Shown piece after piece: positions 1 through 9,134 of a stretch of DNA of 64,000 nt (the stretch's first letter is position 1; the number at the start of each line of letters is the position of its first letter). This DNA comes from Bacteroidota bacterium (GTDB lineage Bacteria > Bacteroidota > Bacteroidia > Cytophagales > Cyclobacteriaceae). The notes below the pieces were generated by a model. The model did no database searches, was not told the DNA's origin, and saw only the letters and a program-made list of their open reading frames with translations. The position numbers and the translations under genes are program-made. The stretch covers positions 1 through 64,000 of the forward strand of contig JAEYXN010000314.1 in NCBI GenBank assembly GCA_023431285.1, given 5' to 3'.

Positions 1-694
1 CCCCCGAACCAGTGGTAACCACTAACGGCAACATCATATCATTCAGCGCGCCCCCTTTCCAAAGCGCAACCTCCATACCCTGCACCGCCCACGTCAGTGG
101 ATTGAATTTAGTCACAGTGACCATCCACCCCGGCATGATCGTCGTCGGGAACATGATACCACTGAAACATGCCAGTACCTGCATCACCCCCCAGCTCAAC
201 GCACCCGCTGCGCGTTCAGTGCGCGCAAAGTTGCTAAGAAAGGTCATCATCCCCGCAAGCATCACCGATGTGGCGATAACCATCGCCACAAGGCTAAGTA
301 TATTACTAGTCATGATGGAGAATAAAGTCGTTGCAAAAATCCATGTCGCGAAAGCACTCACGAGTACGAGCGATGAACAGGCCAGGGCCTTTCCAATAAG
401 GAGATGATACTCCCGGATCGGCGCAAGTTGAAGCCGCACCACAGTGCCCGAACTCTTTTCTACGGCAACAGAAGCCACAGACGATGCAACGGTGCCTATC
501 AGTCCCCAGAACATTACTTTCGAAAATGCATAGTCATAACTGGTAATCCCAATGGATGGCGGGAAAGCCGAGCCAAATGCGCTTCCCACAAGCGCTACTA
601 AAACCAATGGCAGCGCAAAGGCAACCATAACGCTCGTCTTGTCAAGAAGCAGCAGCGTGATATCTTTCCTTGTCAGTGTGATAATCTGATTCAT
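1..694 (-). CDS. ABC-2 type transporter permease (3' end outside window)
   Basis: Inner-membrane permease subunit of an ABC exporter, partnering the ATPase encoded just upstream. Reading the minus strand from the ATG at 694-692 gives an open frame to the window edge (231 codons) that begins MNQIITLTRKDITLLLLDKT, then a hydrophobic segment (FALPLVLVALVGSAFG), and a VEKSSGTVVRLQLAP stretch typical of ABC2_membrane/NatB-like permeases, followed by more hydrophobic helices. The start overlaps the ATPase stop (ATGA at 694-691), so the two are translationally coupled. The substrate cannot be read from the sequence. The C-terminus lies outside the window. Confidence 0.88.
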   Translation of the reverse strand, partial: MNQIITLTRKDITLLLLDKTSVMVAFALPLVLVALVGSAFGSAFPPSIGITSYDYAFSKVMFWGLIGTVASSVASVAVEKSSGTVVRLQLAPIREYHLLIGKALACSSLVLVSAFATWIFATTLFSIMTSNILSLVAMVIATSVMLAGMMTFLSNFARTERAAGALSWGVMQVLACFSGIMFPTTIMPGWMVTVTKFNPLTWAVQGMEVALWKGGALNDMMLPLVVTTGSG

Positions 695-1539
695 AGTTGA
701 TCACGTAATTGTTTTCCGGTGATATTCAGAAAGGCCTTCTCAAGACCAGGACTTTCCATCTTTAATGAAAGTATTGGTTGCTCTGCGTTAATCCGAACAA
801 TATCAGCGACAGCGTCTGACGTTTCGAACTTCATCTTACCATTGGCGGTTTCAACCATAAGCAGAGTATCGCCACCATGACGTTTAATAACTTCGTCGAC
901 AGTGCCCGCTGCAAGAAGCTTTCCTTCATCCATGATCGCGACATGATCGCATAGCTGTTGCGCTTCTTCCAGGTAATGCGAAGTAAGGATGATTGTACAT
1001 CCCGCCTTGTTTAGTTCACGAATAGCATCGAAGATGGCATTGCGCGAATGAGGGTCTACACCCACCGTTGGTTCGTCAAGGATCAGTAGCGATGGATTGT
1101 GAAGTAACGCGAGCGCAATGTTTAGACGCCGTTTCATTCCTCCGGAGTAACTCTTCACCCGGTCCTTCCTCCGATCCCACAACTGTACTACATTAAGAGC
1201 GCGTTCGATCTCTCCATCGAGTTCCGCGTTTCGCATACCATACAGATTTCCAAAGAACTTCATATTCGCCTCGCCAGTCAGATTATCGTAAACTGCAAGA
1301 CTCTGCGGAACTATTCCGATCATCCGCTTTGCCATCGGCGTCCGGGCCGCATACCCGCTGACCATTACCTCCCCTCCGTCAGGAACAAGGCCTCCCGCGA
1401 CTAGCCGAACCGTTGTCGTCTTGCCGGCGCCATTTGGACCAAGCAATCCAAACAAACTACCTTTTGGGACATGAAGCGTGAGGTCGTCAATGACGCGCCG
1501 CTTTCCAAGACGCTTCGTAACATTATTCAGTTCGATCAT
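691..1539 (-). CDS. ABC transporter ATP-binding protein
   Basis: Cytoplasmic ATPase that powers the adjacent ABC-2 permease. In 282 residues it has Walker A (GPNGAGKTT, about residues 34-42), a signature motif in the form SYSGGMKRRL (about 130-140), Walker B (LLILDEPTVGVD) and the switch histidine (LTSHYLEEA). The tail of about 60 residues after the core is of the DrrA/CcmA/NatA type. It overlaps both neighbours by ATGA (1539-1536 with the acyltransferase, 694-691 with the permease), so all three are made from one message. The family exports lipids, drugs or sodium; the acyltransferase partner hints at an acylated or glycolipid cargo, which is inference. Confidence 0.95.
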   Translation of the reverse strand: MIELNNVTKRLGKRRVIDDLTLHVPKGSLFGLLGPNGAGKTTTVRLVAGGLVPDGGEVMVSGYAARTPMAKRMIGIVPQSLAVYDNLTGEANMKFFGNLYGMRNAELDGEIERALNVVQLWDRRKDRVKSYSGGMKRRLNIALALLHNPSLLILDEPTVGVDPHSRNAIFDAIRELNKAGCTIILTSHYLEEAQQLCDHVAIMDEGKLLAAGTVDEVIKRHGGDTLLMVETANGKMKFETSDAVADIVRINAEQPILSLKMESPGLEKAFLNITGKQLRDQL

Positions 1540-2642
1540 TGCTGTGATGATTCAGGTTGGACAGAGTGGTTTAAAGAGCGCTCCGCTTTCATGCCTCCTA
1601 CTCTTAAACCAAAGAGGGGACGGAGAAAAAATATTCTGCGGATTACCTCGTAGGCCGCGAAGCATCCCCCCAGTGTAAAAAACAACACGGCAAAGAACTT
1701 TACGGCGACATTAATTTGTAAGGGAAAGATCAATGAAGACCCTAACGCCAGGAAGATCATGTGAAGAATGTAAACAGGATACGCTGCCTCACTGAGATAA
1801 GAAAGCGCACGTGCATTTCTATTCAGATACTTATGACCAAAGGCGAACACGGTGAGAATCCACGCCTGGGATTCTATCGCCAACAGATACGCCGGCGTGT
1901 TCACGCCGAACAAGGTTAAACGGACAGTGAACAACCCGATAGCTATCACTATAAAAAGCCAGCGCCACCGCAGAAGCATCTGCCAGAACGGATCACCCCC
2001 GATTACAAGGCAGTATCCTGATAAGAATGCAAGAAACCCAAGAACGAAGCCATGCCAGGTCATTGCATAGAGTTCATAAGGAAAAGGTTTCATTACGAAC
2101 GCTTCCAAAACAAACAGAGCCAGGAATGGAATAAGGCCCAGCGGAGTACGAAGCATCCTGCGCATAGCCATGACGATCCGACCGTTTTCGTTTCGTTTCA
2201 GATAATAAAACAATGGCGACAAGGCGAGAACATAAATGAATATGTTTCCGAGAAACCAGAGATGTCCGGGATGAGCGACATACTGGTAATCCCAACCGTA
2301 GTGCCAGTTCAGAATAAATGAACTTACAGGGAAGATACACGCTGCTCCGAAAAGGAAAGGAACCAGGATCCTCAGCGACCGCTCACCGATCAGCGCCGGC
2401 ATACTACGCTTCCTCATAGCGAAGTATACTCCCATCCCTGAAACAAAAAACAGAAAGGGAATACGCCACACGTTTAGCATCGACATAGGAAGCCACAACG
2501 AGGTCCATGGGTCGCTATTCGTAATAAAGCCTATCATCAGACCCCACGGTTGAAATCCGATCGCAACGTGATAGATGAGGAGCAGCCCTATCGCGATCAC
2601 CCGGAGCCAGTCAATATCGTACCTGCGGTTTAGTGTCGTCAT
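1536..2642 (-). CDS. membrane acyltransferase (acyltransferase 3 family)
   Basis: Polytopic protein of 368 residues with about ten hydrophobic helices, of the acyltransferase-3 family (OpgC/OafA type) that O-acylates glycans or other envelope substrates. The N-terminus, RRYDIDWLRVIAIGLLLIYH, carries the family DxLR...H signature with the presumed catalytic His at about residue 25. A further family feature is the HPGHLWFLGNIFIYVLAL segment near residue 125. The start lies 20 bp downstream of the ankyrin lipoprotein stop and the end overlaps the ABC ATPase by four bases. The acceptor is unknown; the coupling to an ABC exporter suggests it modifies what is exported. Confidence 0.9.
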   Translation of the reverse strand: MTTLNRRYDIDWLRVIAIGLLLIYHVAIGFQPWGLMIGFITNSDPWTSLWLPMSMLNVWRIPFLFFVSGMGVYFAMRKRSMPALIGERSLRILVPFLFGAACIFPVSSFILNWHYGWDYQYVAHPGHLWFLGNIFIYVLALSPLFYYLKRNENGRIVMAMRRMLRTPLGLIPFLALFVLEAFVMKPFPYELYAMTWHGFVLGFLAFLSGYCLVIGGDPFWQMLLRWRWLFIVIAIGLFTVRLTLFGVNTPAYLLAIESQAWILTVFAFGHKYLNRNARALSYLSEAAYPVYILHMIFLALGSSLIFPLQINVAVKFFAVLFFTLGGCFAAYEVIRRIFFLRPLFGLRVGGMKAERSLNHSVQPESSQQ

Positions 2643-2662
2643 ATCTGTTTTGTTGAAGTCTG

Positions 2663-3250
2663 TTACTTTAACATCTCCGCTATCTCTGGTCTGGTTTTCT
2701 CCAGGTAAGCATGGTCAAGTTTGAGCCCCATTGGCGCAAGAGCCTGACCCAGCATATCATAAGTTCCCTTTGTTTCGCTGAAAGGTCCTGCAACAGATTC
2801 ATAGGGCGTTGCACCGAACTTGTTCTTCATCGTCTTATCTGCACCACTCTCAAGCAGGAGCTTCACGATCTCCGGTCTGCAGAAGAATGCGGCGACGTGG
2901 AGTGCAGTAGACCCGTCGTTATTCTGGAAATTAATATCTGCACCGGCCTCCAACAGGATCCTTGCTTCCTCTTCCTTTCCAAAAAGGGATGCGCTGATCA
3001 GCGGGCTCGACCCGCCAAAAGGATCCTTCTCGTTAACATTAGTCCCCGCAGCAATGTGCTGACGCAAGGCCTCCTTGTTTTCCGTAAGCACTGCAGTATG
3101 GATATCGACTGCCGGCGCACCAGCCTTCTTTTCAACGGATGAGGCCTCCTTGCCCTTTCCTGGTTCACATGCGGTGACAAAGCATACCATCATAAGAGCG
3201 CCCAGAATTACTTTGACAGGCGTTTGCGGGATCAGAAATTGTGTTCTCAT
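2663..3250 (-). CDS. ankyrin-repeat lipoprotein
   Basis: 195 residues. An N-terminal hydrophobic stretch ends in a lipobox (CFVTAC, lipidated Cys about residue 28), followed by a short Lys/Ala-rich linker and three to four ankyrin repeats: a weak one around 50-80, then clear ones with SSPLISASLFGKEEEARILLEAG and STALHVAAFFCRPEIVKLLLESG, and a partial NKFGATPYESV. A periplasmic or membrane-tethered protein-protein interaction role is likely. It is the first gene of the minus-strand acyltransferase/ABC operon and diverges from the AraC-TPR regulator at 3455, which is a candidate controller of this operon. Confidence 0.9.
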   Translation of the reverse strand: MRTQFLIPQTPVKVILGALMMVCFVTACEPGKGKEASSVEKKAGAPAVDIHTAVLTENKEALRQHIAAGTNVNEKDPFGGSSPLISASLFGKEEEARILLEAGADINFQNNDGSTALHVAAFFCRPEIVKLLLESGADKTMKNKFGATPYESVAGPFSETKGTYDMLGQALAPMGLKLDHAYLEKTRPEIAEMLK

Positions 3251-3356
3251 GTCTTTGCGTTTTTTTGTTGTAAAATCAATAGGTCAAAGGACGAGGAATC
3301 ACAACCCTGAGGTGAAACACAGGCGGCGCAAAAACCATTAACTTTGCGGGAACGGG

Positions 3357-3394
3357 TATAAATTATGACGCATCGATATAAATTTTGATGCATC
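3357..3394. promoter_or_regulatory. two 20-bp-phased direct repeats in divergent intergenic region
   Basis: The motif TATAAATTNTGANGCATC occurs at 3357-3374 and again at 3377-3394, same orientation, exactly 20 bp apart, so about two helical turns on the same DNA face. It lies between the divergent ankyrin operon and the AraC-TPR gene, the layout AraC-family proteins usually bind. Binding and autoregulation are inferred. Confidence 0.6.
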
Positions 3395-3397
3395 ACC

Positions 3398-3421
3398 CCT
3401 CGAAAAGCGTTAATTTCGAGG
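3398..3421 (+). promoter_or_regulatory. perfect 8-bp hairpin in the leader of the AraC-TPR gene
   Basis: CCTCGAAA (3398-3405) and TTTCGAGG (3414-3421) are exact inverted complements around an 8-nt loop, followed by TTTTAAAG. It begins four bases after the direct repeats and ends 33 bp ahead of the ATG at 3455. It could be an operator half-site pair or an attenuator-like stem; the sequence alone does not decide. Confidence 0.45.
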
Positions 3422-3454
3422 TTTTAAAGAAGAGAAGGACCAGACCTACGATTC

Positions 3455-5536
3455 ATGTCAGAGACCAATGTTCCAGATAAGAACTTCATCTCCGAGCTCA
3501 CTGCGGTGATCGAACGTAACATCGCGAACGATAATTTCGGAGTCTCTGAGCTGGCCGGAGAAATGAATATGAGTCGCTCAAACCTGTTACGGAAGGTTAA
3601 GAGGGAAAGCAAACTTTCCGTCAGCCAGCTGATCAACCAGGTCAGGCTTAAAAAGGCGATGGACCTTCTTCGCAAGACCTCCCTTAATGTATCTGAGGTA
3701 GCCCATCAGGTTGGGTTTGGAAGCGCTTCTTACTTTATAAAGTGTTTCCGGGAGTATTATGGATATCCGCCAGGGGAAGTAGGAAAAAGGGAAGCTGAGT
3801 TACCGGCGGATGTAATGAAGATCCCGGAGTCAAACGTGGAAGAATTACCTTCCCGAAAGTCAACCTATGGGTGGATTGCCGCCGCGGCCCTGTTACTGAT
3901 CATCTCAGTGGGAGTTTATTTCCTTATGGGAAATAAAGCCCAGGCAGACCCCGATGAAGAGAAGTCTATCGCAGTTCTGCCGTTCAAGAATGACAGTGGT
4001 GATTCCTCAAACATCTACCTCATCAACGGTTTGATGGAGTCCACATTAAACAAGCTTCAGCAGATCAAGGACCTCCGGGTCATCAGTCGAACCTCCGTAG
4101 AGAGATACCGCAACAATCCCAAGTCTATCCAGGAGATGGCCAGCGAACTTGATGTACGCTATTTTGTTGAGGGAAGCGGTCAGAAAATGGGTGACCGCAT
4201 CGTACTGAATATACAGTTGATTGATGCCGCCACTGATAAACATCTTTGGTCACGCCAGTACCGCCGGGAGACAAAAGAAATATTTGATCTTCAGGAAGAA
4301 ATCGCCAGAAATATCTCTGAAGAGATTGAAGTCTTTATCTCTCCCGAAGAAAAAAGCAGGATTGAGAAGAAACCTACCGAGGATCTTGTCGCCTATGATT
4401 ACTTCCTGAAAGGTCGTGAGCTTTTCTATCGAAGTGGGCCTGACGATCTGGAGCAAGCCTTGCCCCTGTTCAGGAAAGCGATTGAAAGAGATCCTAATTT
4501 CTCCCTGGCGTACGCGTCCGCGGCGATGGTTTGCTATTACCTTGATATATTCAATTTTAACAAGGTTCACTCTCATACCATTGACGAGTACGCGGAGAAA
4601 GCTTTACTGTACGATTCGCGTTCCTCCGAAAGCATGATCGCCAAAGCGCTGTCTTTCGCCCAAAAGCGTCAGTTTGAATTATCTGTCCCTTATTTTGAAA
4701 AAGCCCTCGAATACGATCCGAGATCCGGGCTGGTGCTGCACTTTCTCACTGAGTTCTACAACATCTATATTCCACATCCTCCAAAGTACCTGGAGTACGC
4801 CATCAGAAAGGTTAAGCTCGACTATGGTCTGGACTCCGCAACAAAAGCTTTCAATTACTTTCACCTGAGCAATGCCTTGATGCAAAATGGTTTCCTAAAC
4901 GAAGCTCTCAGATATAATGAAAAATCTCTTCAGCTGAACCCCTCACAGTTCTTCGCAGGATTTGTAAACCACTATATCCACTACGCTATGGATAAGGACG
5001 CAAAGAAAGCAAAGCAAAGATTACTGGCCCATTATAAGAAAGACACTGTTCGCTTCGACATCCTGCAGGAAGCCGCGAAGATGAGCTTCATGAGCGGCGA
5101 CTACGAAGAAGCGAAATCATACTACGAAAGATCTCTTCGTACCATGAAAATGTATGGGATGGATTTATTCAAGCATGAGTATCTGCGTATAGCGATGACG
5201 TATGACAAGACCGGCGATAAAGAGAAGGCAAAGGAATTCGCAGAGGCTTTCAGAGAATACGCCGAAGGTGATCTGACGATGTACAAGGACCTCCACCTCT
5301 CAGCATATTATGCTTACAAGGGAGAGACAGCCAAAGCGGTAGCACTCTTTAGTAAATTTGCCAACGAGCAGGACAACTTCCTTTACTGGCTACTTCTGAT
5401 GGACCAGGACGCATGTGTCGAAGATCTGAGGAAGCACCCCGACTTCAAAGCGTCAATGAAGAAGATCGAACAGAAGTACTGGAAGAAGCATAAGGAGCTC
5501 AAAGAACGCTGGGGCTCAGAAATAGAAAACCTCTGA
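3455..5536 (+). CDS. AraC-HTH / transmembrane / TolB-like / TPR regulator
   Basis: 693 residues. An AraC-type helix-turn-helix pair fills about residues 12-108 (LAGEMNMSRSNLLRKVKRES and VAHQVGFGSASYFIKCFREY). One membrane helix sits at about 140-158. Then follows an adenylate-cyclase/TolB-like N domain (KSIAVLPFKNDSGDSSN to HLWSRQYRRE, about 170-270) and a long series of TPR helices to the C-terminus. The DNA-binding part should face the cytoplasm and the TPR part the periplasm, a one-component sensor layout common in Cytophagales. It diverges from the ankyrin/acyltransferase/ABC operon and its own upstream region carries phased direct repeats, so it probably controls that operon and itself; the signal is unknown. 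Confidence 0.92.
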   Translation: MSETNVPDKNFISELTAVIERNIANDNFGVSELAGEMNMSRSNLLRKVKRESKLSVSQLINQVRLKKAMDLLRKTSLNVSEVAHQVGFGSASYFIKCFREYYGYPPGEVGKREAELPADVMKIPESNVEELPSRKSTYGWIAAAALLLIISVGVYFLMGNKAQADPDEEKSIAVLPFKNDSGDSSNIYLINGLMESTLNKLQQIKDLRVISRTSVERYRNNPKSIQEMASELDVRYFVEGSGQKMGDRIVLNIQLIDAATDKHLWSRQYRRETKEIFDLQEEIARNISEEIEVFISPEEKSRIEKKPTEDLVAYDYFLKGRELFYRSGPDDLEQALPLFRKAIERDPNFSLAYASAAMVCYYLDIFNFNKVHSHTIDEYAEKALLYDSRSSESMIAKALSFAQKRQFELSVPYFEKALEYDPRSGLVLHFLTEFYNIYIPHPPKYLEYAIRKVKLDYGLDSATKAFNYFHLSNALMQNGFLNEALRYNEKSLQLNPSQFFAGFVNHYIHYAMDKDAKKAKQRLLAHYKKDTVRFDILQEAAKMSFMSGDYEEAKSYYERSLRTMKMYGMDLFKHEYLRIAMTYDKTGDKEKAKEFAEAFREYAEGDLTMYKDLHLSAYYAYKGETAKAVALFSKFANEQDNFLYWLLLMDQDACVEDLRKHPDFKASMKKIEQKYWKKHKELKERWGSEIENL

Positions 5537-5561
5537 CCAGCGTTGTCCGGATTCACACCCT

Positions 5562-6194
5562 TCATTCAGAAAAGCCTGACCCAAAGATCAGCTTATTCAC
5601 TATAGTGATCTCATCACGGTTGATGGTGTGTCCCATGCCTGGGTAGATCTTCTCCACCACCTTCGCATTCATTGAACGAAGGATCTTAACCGAATCCTGA
5701 ATACGCTGCACCGGAACGTGAGGATCAGGATCGCTGCTCCCAATAAACACCGGCGTCTCTGCAAAATCGCCGCTATACCTTTCTGTCTTCAGACTGTCGC
5801 CTATCAACCCTCCCGTGAATGCAGCCGCGCCTCCCCAGCGACGCGCATGACGGGCAATAAACTCCAGTGTAAGGCACGCACCCTGCGAGAAGCCTGCGAA
5901 ATAGATATCTTCGTCAGCAAACCCTTCCGTCTTTAGATCATTAACGATATCCGACAAGAGACTGATCGCCGACGAAAGCCAGGGTTCGTTCTGATCCGTG
6001 GGAGCAAGAAACGAATATGGATACCAGGTGTAATTGGTAGCCTGAGGAGCGATGATGGCAAAGTCTGACACGTCCAATTCGTTGGCAAGGCCGATAATAT
6101 CTTCAGCGGTGGCGCCACGACCATGAAGAAGGATCAATACTTTATCGGCTTCCCTGAGGGATTGTCCAGCCGTAACTAGTTTCTTTTCGTGCAT
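5562..6194 (-). CDS. phospholipase/carboxylesterase-type alpha/beta hydrolase
   Basis: 210 residues, the usual length of the family (YpfH, Est). It shows the oxyanion-hole motif LLHGRGA, the nucleophile elbow GFSQGA (Ser about 109), the acid region GSSDPDPHVPV and the catalytic His in GMGHT. There is no signal peptide, so it is cytosolic and probably cleaves small carboxylic esters or lysophospholipids. It ends 26 bp from the convergent AraC-TPR gene. The VOC gene lies 122 bp upstream on the same strand and may be co-transcribed. Confidence 0.92.
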   Translation of the reverse strand: MHEKKLVTAGQSLREADKVLILLHGRGATAEDIIGLANELDVSDFAIIAPQATNYTWYPYSFLAPTDQNEPWLSSAISLLSDIVNDLKTEGFADEDIYFAGFSQGACLTLEFIARHARRWGGAAAFTGGLIGDSLKTERYSGDFAETPVFIGSSDPDPHVPVQRIQDSVKILRSMNAKVVEKIYPGMGHTINRDEITIVNKLIFGSGFSE

Positions 6195-6316
6195 GTGCCT
6201 GCTTTAGATTGTCAATGATTGTTGTTCTTTAAACAAGCTTGCCTCCATCCTGTTTCTCATTTGAATGGATATTGTATCTTCCCTCCAGAACGTACCGCCC
6301 CTTCTTTCATCAATAA

Positions 6317-6694
6317 CTATTGCTGATAGAGTTGAATGATATTGCCGAAGCCGTCTTCAAACAATGCTTCTATGCCATAGCGGGTGCTCTCCGGTTCGTT
6401 TCTGAAAACTACGCCGAGTTCGGACAGGCGCTTATACTCTGACATTACATCCGCAGATGTAAACACAATCGCCGGAATGCCAGCATCATAGAGACTTGTC
6501 TGATAATTCTTCGCGATGGAATTATCATTTGGTTCAAGCATCAGGGAGGTCCCATTCTCATCGTCGGGTGACACCACAATGGCAAGATGCTGATCAGGTA
6601 TAAAGAGCTTCTTGCGGAAACCCAGTACATCGGTATAAAAGTGAAATGCTTTCGCCGGATCATCTACGAAGATACTTGTCATCCCTATTCTCAT
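6317..6694 (-). CDS. VOC-fold (glyoxalase/bleomycin-resistance family) protein
   Basis: 125 residues with the paired beta-alpha-beta-beta-beta modules of the vicinal oxygen chelate fold: MTSIFVDDPAKAFHFYTDVL at the N-terminus and GVVFRNEPESTRYGIEALFEDGFGNIIQLYQ at the C-terminus. A metal-ligand Glu is plausible in the second half, but the first-half His is not obvious, so catalytic metal binding is uncertain. Such proteins act in small-molecule detoxification or as binding proteins; the substrate is unknown. It lies divergent to the antiporter gene at 6838. Confidence 0.88.
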   Translation of the reverse strand: MRIGMTSIFVDDPAKAFHFYTDVLGFRKKLFIPDQHLAIVVSPDDENGTSLMLEPNDNSIAKNYQTSLYDAGIPAIVFTSADVMSEYKRLSELGVVFRNEPESTRYGIEALFEDGFGNIIQLYQQ

Positions 6695-6837
6695 GGTGTG
6701 AATAAAAAAACCTTAAATATACCAGTTTATAAAAGTAGTTGGGCGCTTAAAATTTCATTAAAAAATAACTGTTTTATTTCCCTTAACCTGCATTAACATA
6801 TAATTTTAGCCGATTACGAATAATCCCGAGAGACCGG

Positions 6838-9108
6838 ATGGGCCACTTACCCGCATTGATTCAAGACCTTGGACTAATACTGATCGCTGGTGCGATCACA
6901 ACGCTTGTATTCCGAAAAATCAAGCAGCCATTAGTATTGGGTTACATCATCGCTGGTTTTCTCGTAGGACCACATTTCCATCTAATCCCAACGGTTGCCG
7001 ATACGGCGAATATCGAGATCCTCGCAGAGATCGGTGTCATCTTCCTCCTGTTCAGTCTTGGACTGGAATTCAGTTTCAAGAAACTTGCCCGCGTCGGCGG
7101 AGCTGCGTCCGTTACGGCGATGGTAGAGATCATCTTCATCACGCTTGCCGGCTATTGGCTTGGCCGCGCTTTAGATTGGTCAACAATGGACAGCCTTTTC
7201 CTCGGTGGTATGCTGGCAAGCTCTTCCACGACGATCATCATCCGCGCCTTTGATGAACTTGGCGTAAAAACAAAACAATATGCAAAGATAGTATTCGGAG
7301 TCCTCATTGTTGAAGACATAGTAGTCATCCTCCTTATGGTATTGCTTTCTACAATTGCAGTCACGCAAGCTTTCGAGGGAGGACAAATCCTCATGACAGT
7401 TCTCAAGCTGCTGTTCTTCCTCGCACTCTGGTTCATCGCAGGCATATTTCTCATCCCCTCCTTTCTGCGCCAGGTAAAACCATTAATGGATGAAGAAACA
7501 CTCCTGATCTTGTCGATCGGCTTGTGCCTGGGTATGGTGGTGCTTGCAACCAAGGTAGGGTTCTCAGCAGAGCTCGGTGCTTTCATCATGGGATCAATCC
7601 TCGCTGAGACTACATCCGCTGAAAAAATTGAACACGTCACGAAGCCTGTCAAAGAGCTCTTCGGAGCGATCTTCTTTATCTCTGTAGGGATGATGATCGA
7701 CCCCGCAGCAATCACAAAGTATAGCGTACCTGTCATAGCGGTCACTTTGATTACATTGTTTGGAAAACTATTCAGCACTACAATGGGCGCTCTGTTGTCA
7801 GGACAACCTCTTAAGCAATCGGTACAAGTTGGGATGAGCATGGCCCAGATCGGTGAGTTTGCTTTCATCGTCGCGACCCTGGGACTTTCACTGGGCGTTA
7901 CGTCCGACTTCCTTTTCCCCGTCGCCGTGGGAGCTTCAGCCATCACGACGTTCACCACGCCGTACATGATTAAATCGTCAGAAAAGCTTCACGGCCTTAT
8001 CGAACGCATGTTGCCCGCGCGTTGGGTGGTGCGGTTGAACAGATACTCTACCAGTACTCAAAGTATTCAGGCTGAGGATGAATGGAAACCAGTGCGCAAT
8101 TCCTATTTGAATGTAATCGTGACCAACAGTATTATCCTCACAGCGATCATACTTCTGGTTGTAAACGTTTTGCTTCCGTATGTATCGAAGAACCTGGACA
8201 ATCACTTCCTGACGCGCTGGGGAACGCTTGTGGGATCACTTGCTATAGCATCACCGTTTCTTTGGGCGCTAATGGCGAAGCGTCCACGCAATTACGCCTA
8301 CCGAGAGCTCTGGATGAGCAGTAGTTATAACCGCGGTCCTCTTCTTATGCTGGAGATCACGCGTATTCTTGCTGGTGTGGCATTCATTTCCTTCCTGACC
8401 TTCAAGTTATTCAACACAAGGGAAGCGCTTATTGTGACATTGCCTCTTGTATTCTTTGTATGGTTCATGTTCACCCGCGGTCTCAAGGACTTTTATCAGC
8501 GACTGGAGTCCCGCTTCATCGGAAACCTGAATGCCAGGGAGATCGCTGCCGCCAGCACACTTGCCGCCAACGTCACCCGGAAGAATGCAGCCCTGCAATC
8601 AAAGCTTGTTCCATGGGACGCGCATATTGTTCCCATGGACGTTCCCCAGAATGCAGACTATATCGGGAGATCGCTGTTGTCATTAGCGTGGCGCGAGCAG
8701 TTTGGAATCAACCTCGCATACATCAAACGCGGTGACAAGATTATGCACATGCCTTCACGGAATACCATCCTCCTCCCTTTTGATGAGGTCGGGGTAATTG
8801 GAACCGATGAACAGATCCAGCAGTTTAAATCAGTGTTCCAAAGTGTTCAGAAAGAGGCAGACCCTGAAGTGGAGCTGGATGAAATTTCTTTGCAGAAAGT
8901 GCTTGTCAATGAAAACTCGAAGCTTCGGGGACTCGACATCCGGACTTCAAGAATCCGTGAGCTAACTGACGGACTTGTCATAGGCGTTGAGCGTGATGAC
9001 CAAAGAATCCTGAATCCTGATTCTTCACTGGTCTTCGAGTGGGGGGATGTGGTTTGGATCGTTGGAAACAAAACCAAGATCCAGGCGGTGGCAAAGAGCG
9101 GAGTCTGA
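6838..9108 (+). CDS. CPA2-type cation:proton antiporter with two RCK_C (TrkA-C) domains
   Basis: 756 residues. Residues 1 to about 385 form the Kef/Na+:H+ exchanger core (RKIKQPLVLGYIIAGFLVGP, LLFSLGLEFSF, FSAELGAFIMGSILAET). A second group of about four membrane helices follows (about 420-570). The cytoplasmic tail has two regulatory TrkA-C-like segments, one around 605-665 and one around 680-750 ending GDVVWIVGNKTKIQAV. There is no Rossmann RCK_N (no GxGxxG nucleotide site) between core and tail, unlike KefB/KefC, so NAD or glutathione gating is unlikely. It probably moves K+ or Na+ against protons. It stands alone as a transcription unit. Confidence 0.93.
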   Translation: MGHLPALIQDLGLILIAGAITTLVFRKIKQPLVLGYIIAGFLVGPHFHLIPTVADTANIEILAEIGVIFLLFSLGLEFSFKKLARVGGAASVTAMVEIIFITLAGYWLGRALDWSTMDSLFLGGMLASSSTTIIIRAFDELGVKTKQYAKIVFGVLIVEDIVVILLMVLLSTIAVTQAFEGGQILMTVLKLLFFLALWFIAGIFLIPSFLRQVKPLMDEETLLILSIGLCLGMVVLATKVGFSAELGAFIMGSILAETTSAEKIEHVTKPVKELFGAIFFISVGMMIDPAAITKYSVPVIAVTLITLFGKLFSTTMGALLSGQPLKQSVQVGMSMAQIGEFAFIVATLGLSLGVTSDFLFPVAVGASAITTFTTPYMIKSSEKLHGLIERMLPARWVVRLNRYSTSTQSIQAEDEWKPVRNSYLNVIVTNSIILTAIILLVVNVLLPYVSKNLDNHFLTRWGTLVGSLAIASPFLWALMAKRPRNYAYRELWMSSSYNRGPLLMLEITRILAGVAFISFLTFKLFNTREALIVTLPLVFFVWFMFTRGLKDFYQRLESRFIGNLNAREIAAASTLAANVTRKNAALQSKLVPWDAHIVPMDVPQNADYIGRSLLSLAWREQFGINLAYIKRGDKIMHMPSRNTILLPFDEVGVIGTDEQIQQFKSVFQSVQKEADPEVELDEISLQKVLVNENSKLRGLDIRTSRIRELTDGLVIGVERDDQRILNPDSSLVFEWGDVVWIVGNKTKIQAVAKSGV

Positions 9109-9134
9109 TCAGACGATCATCCGCCTATCGCTTA

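Noticed and set aside
12..407. 131-residue plus-strand frame at the window start
   Set aside because: Opposite to the ABC permease, whose minus-strand frame has family motifs and a coupled start.
7152..7967. 271-residue minus-strand frame opposite the antiporter gene
   Set aside because: Antisense shadow of a well-supported membrane protein gene; Ser/Thr/Arg-rich with no domain.
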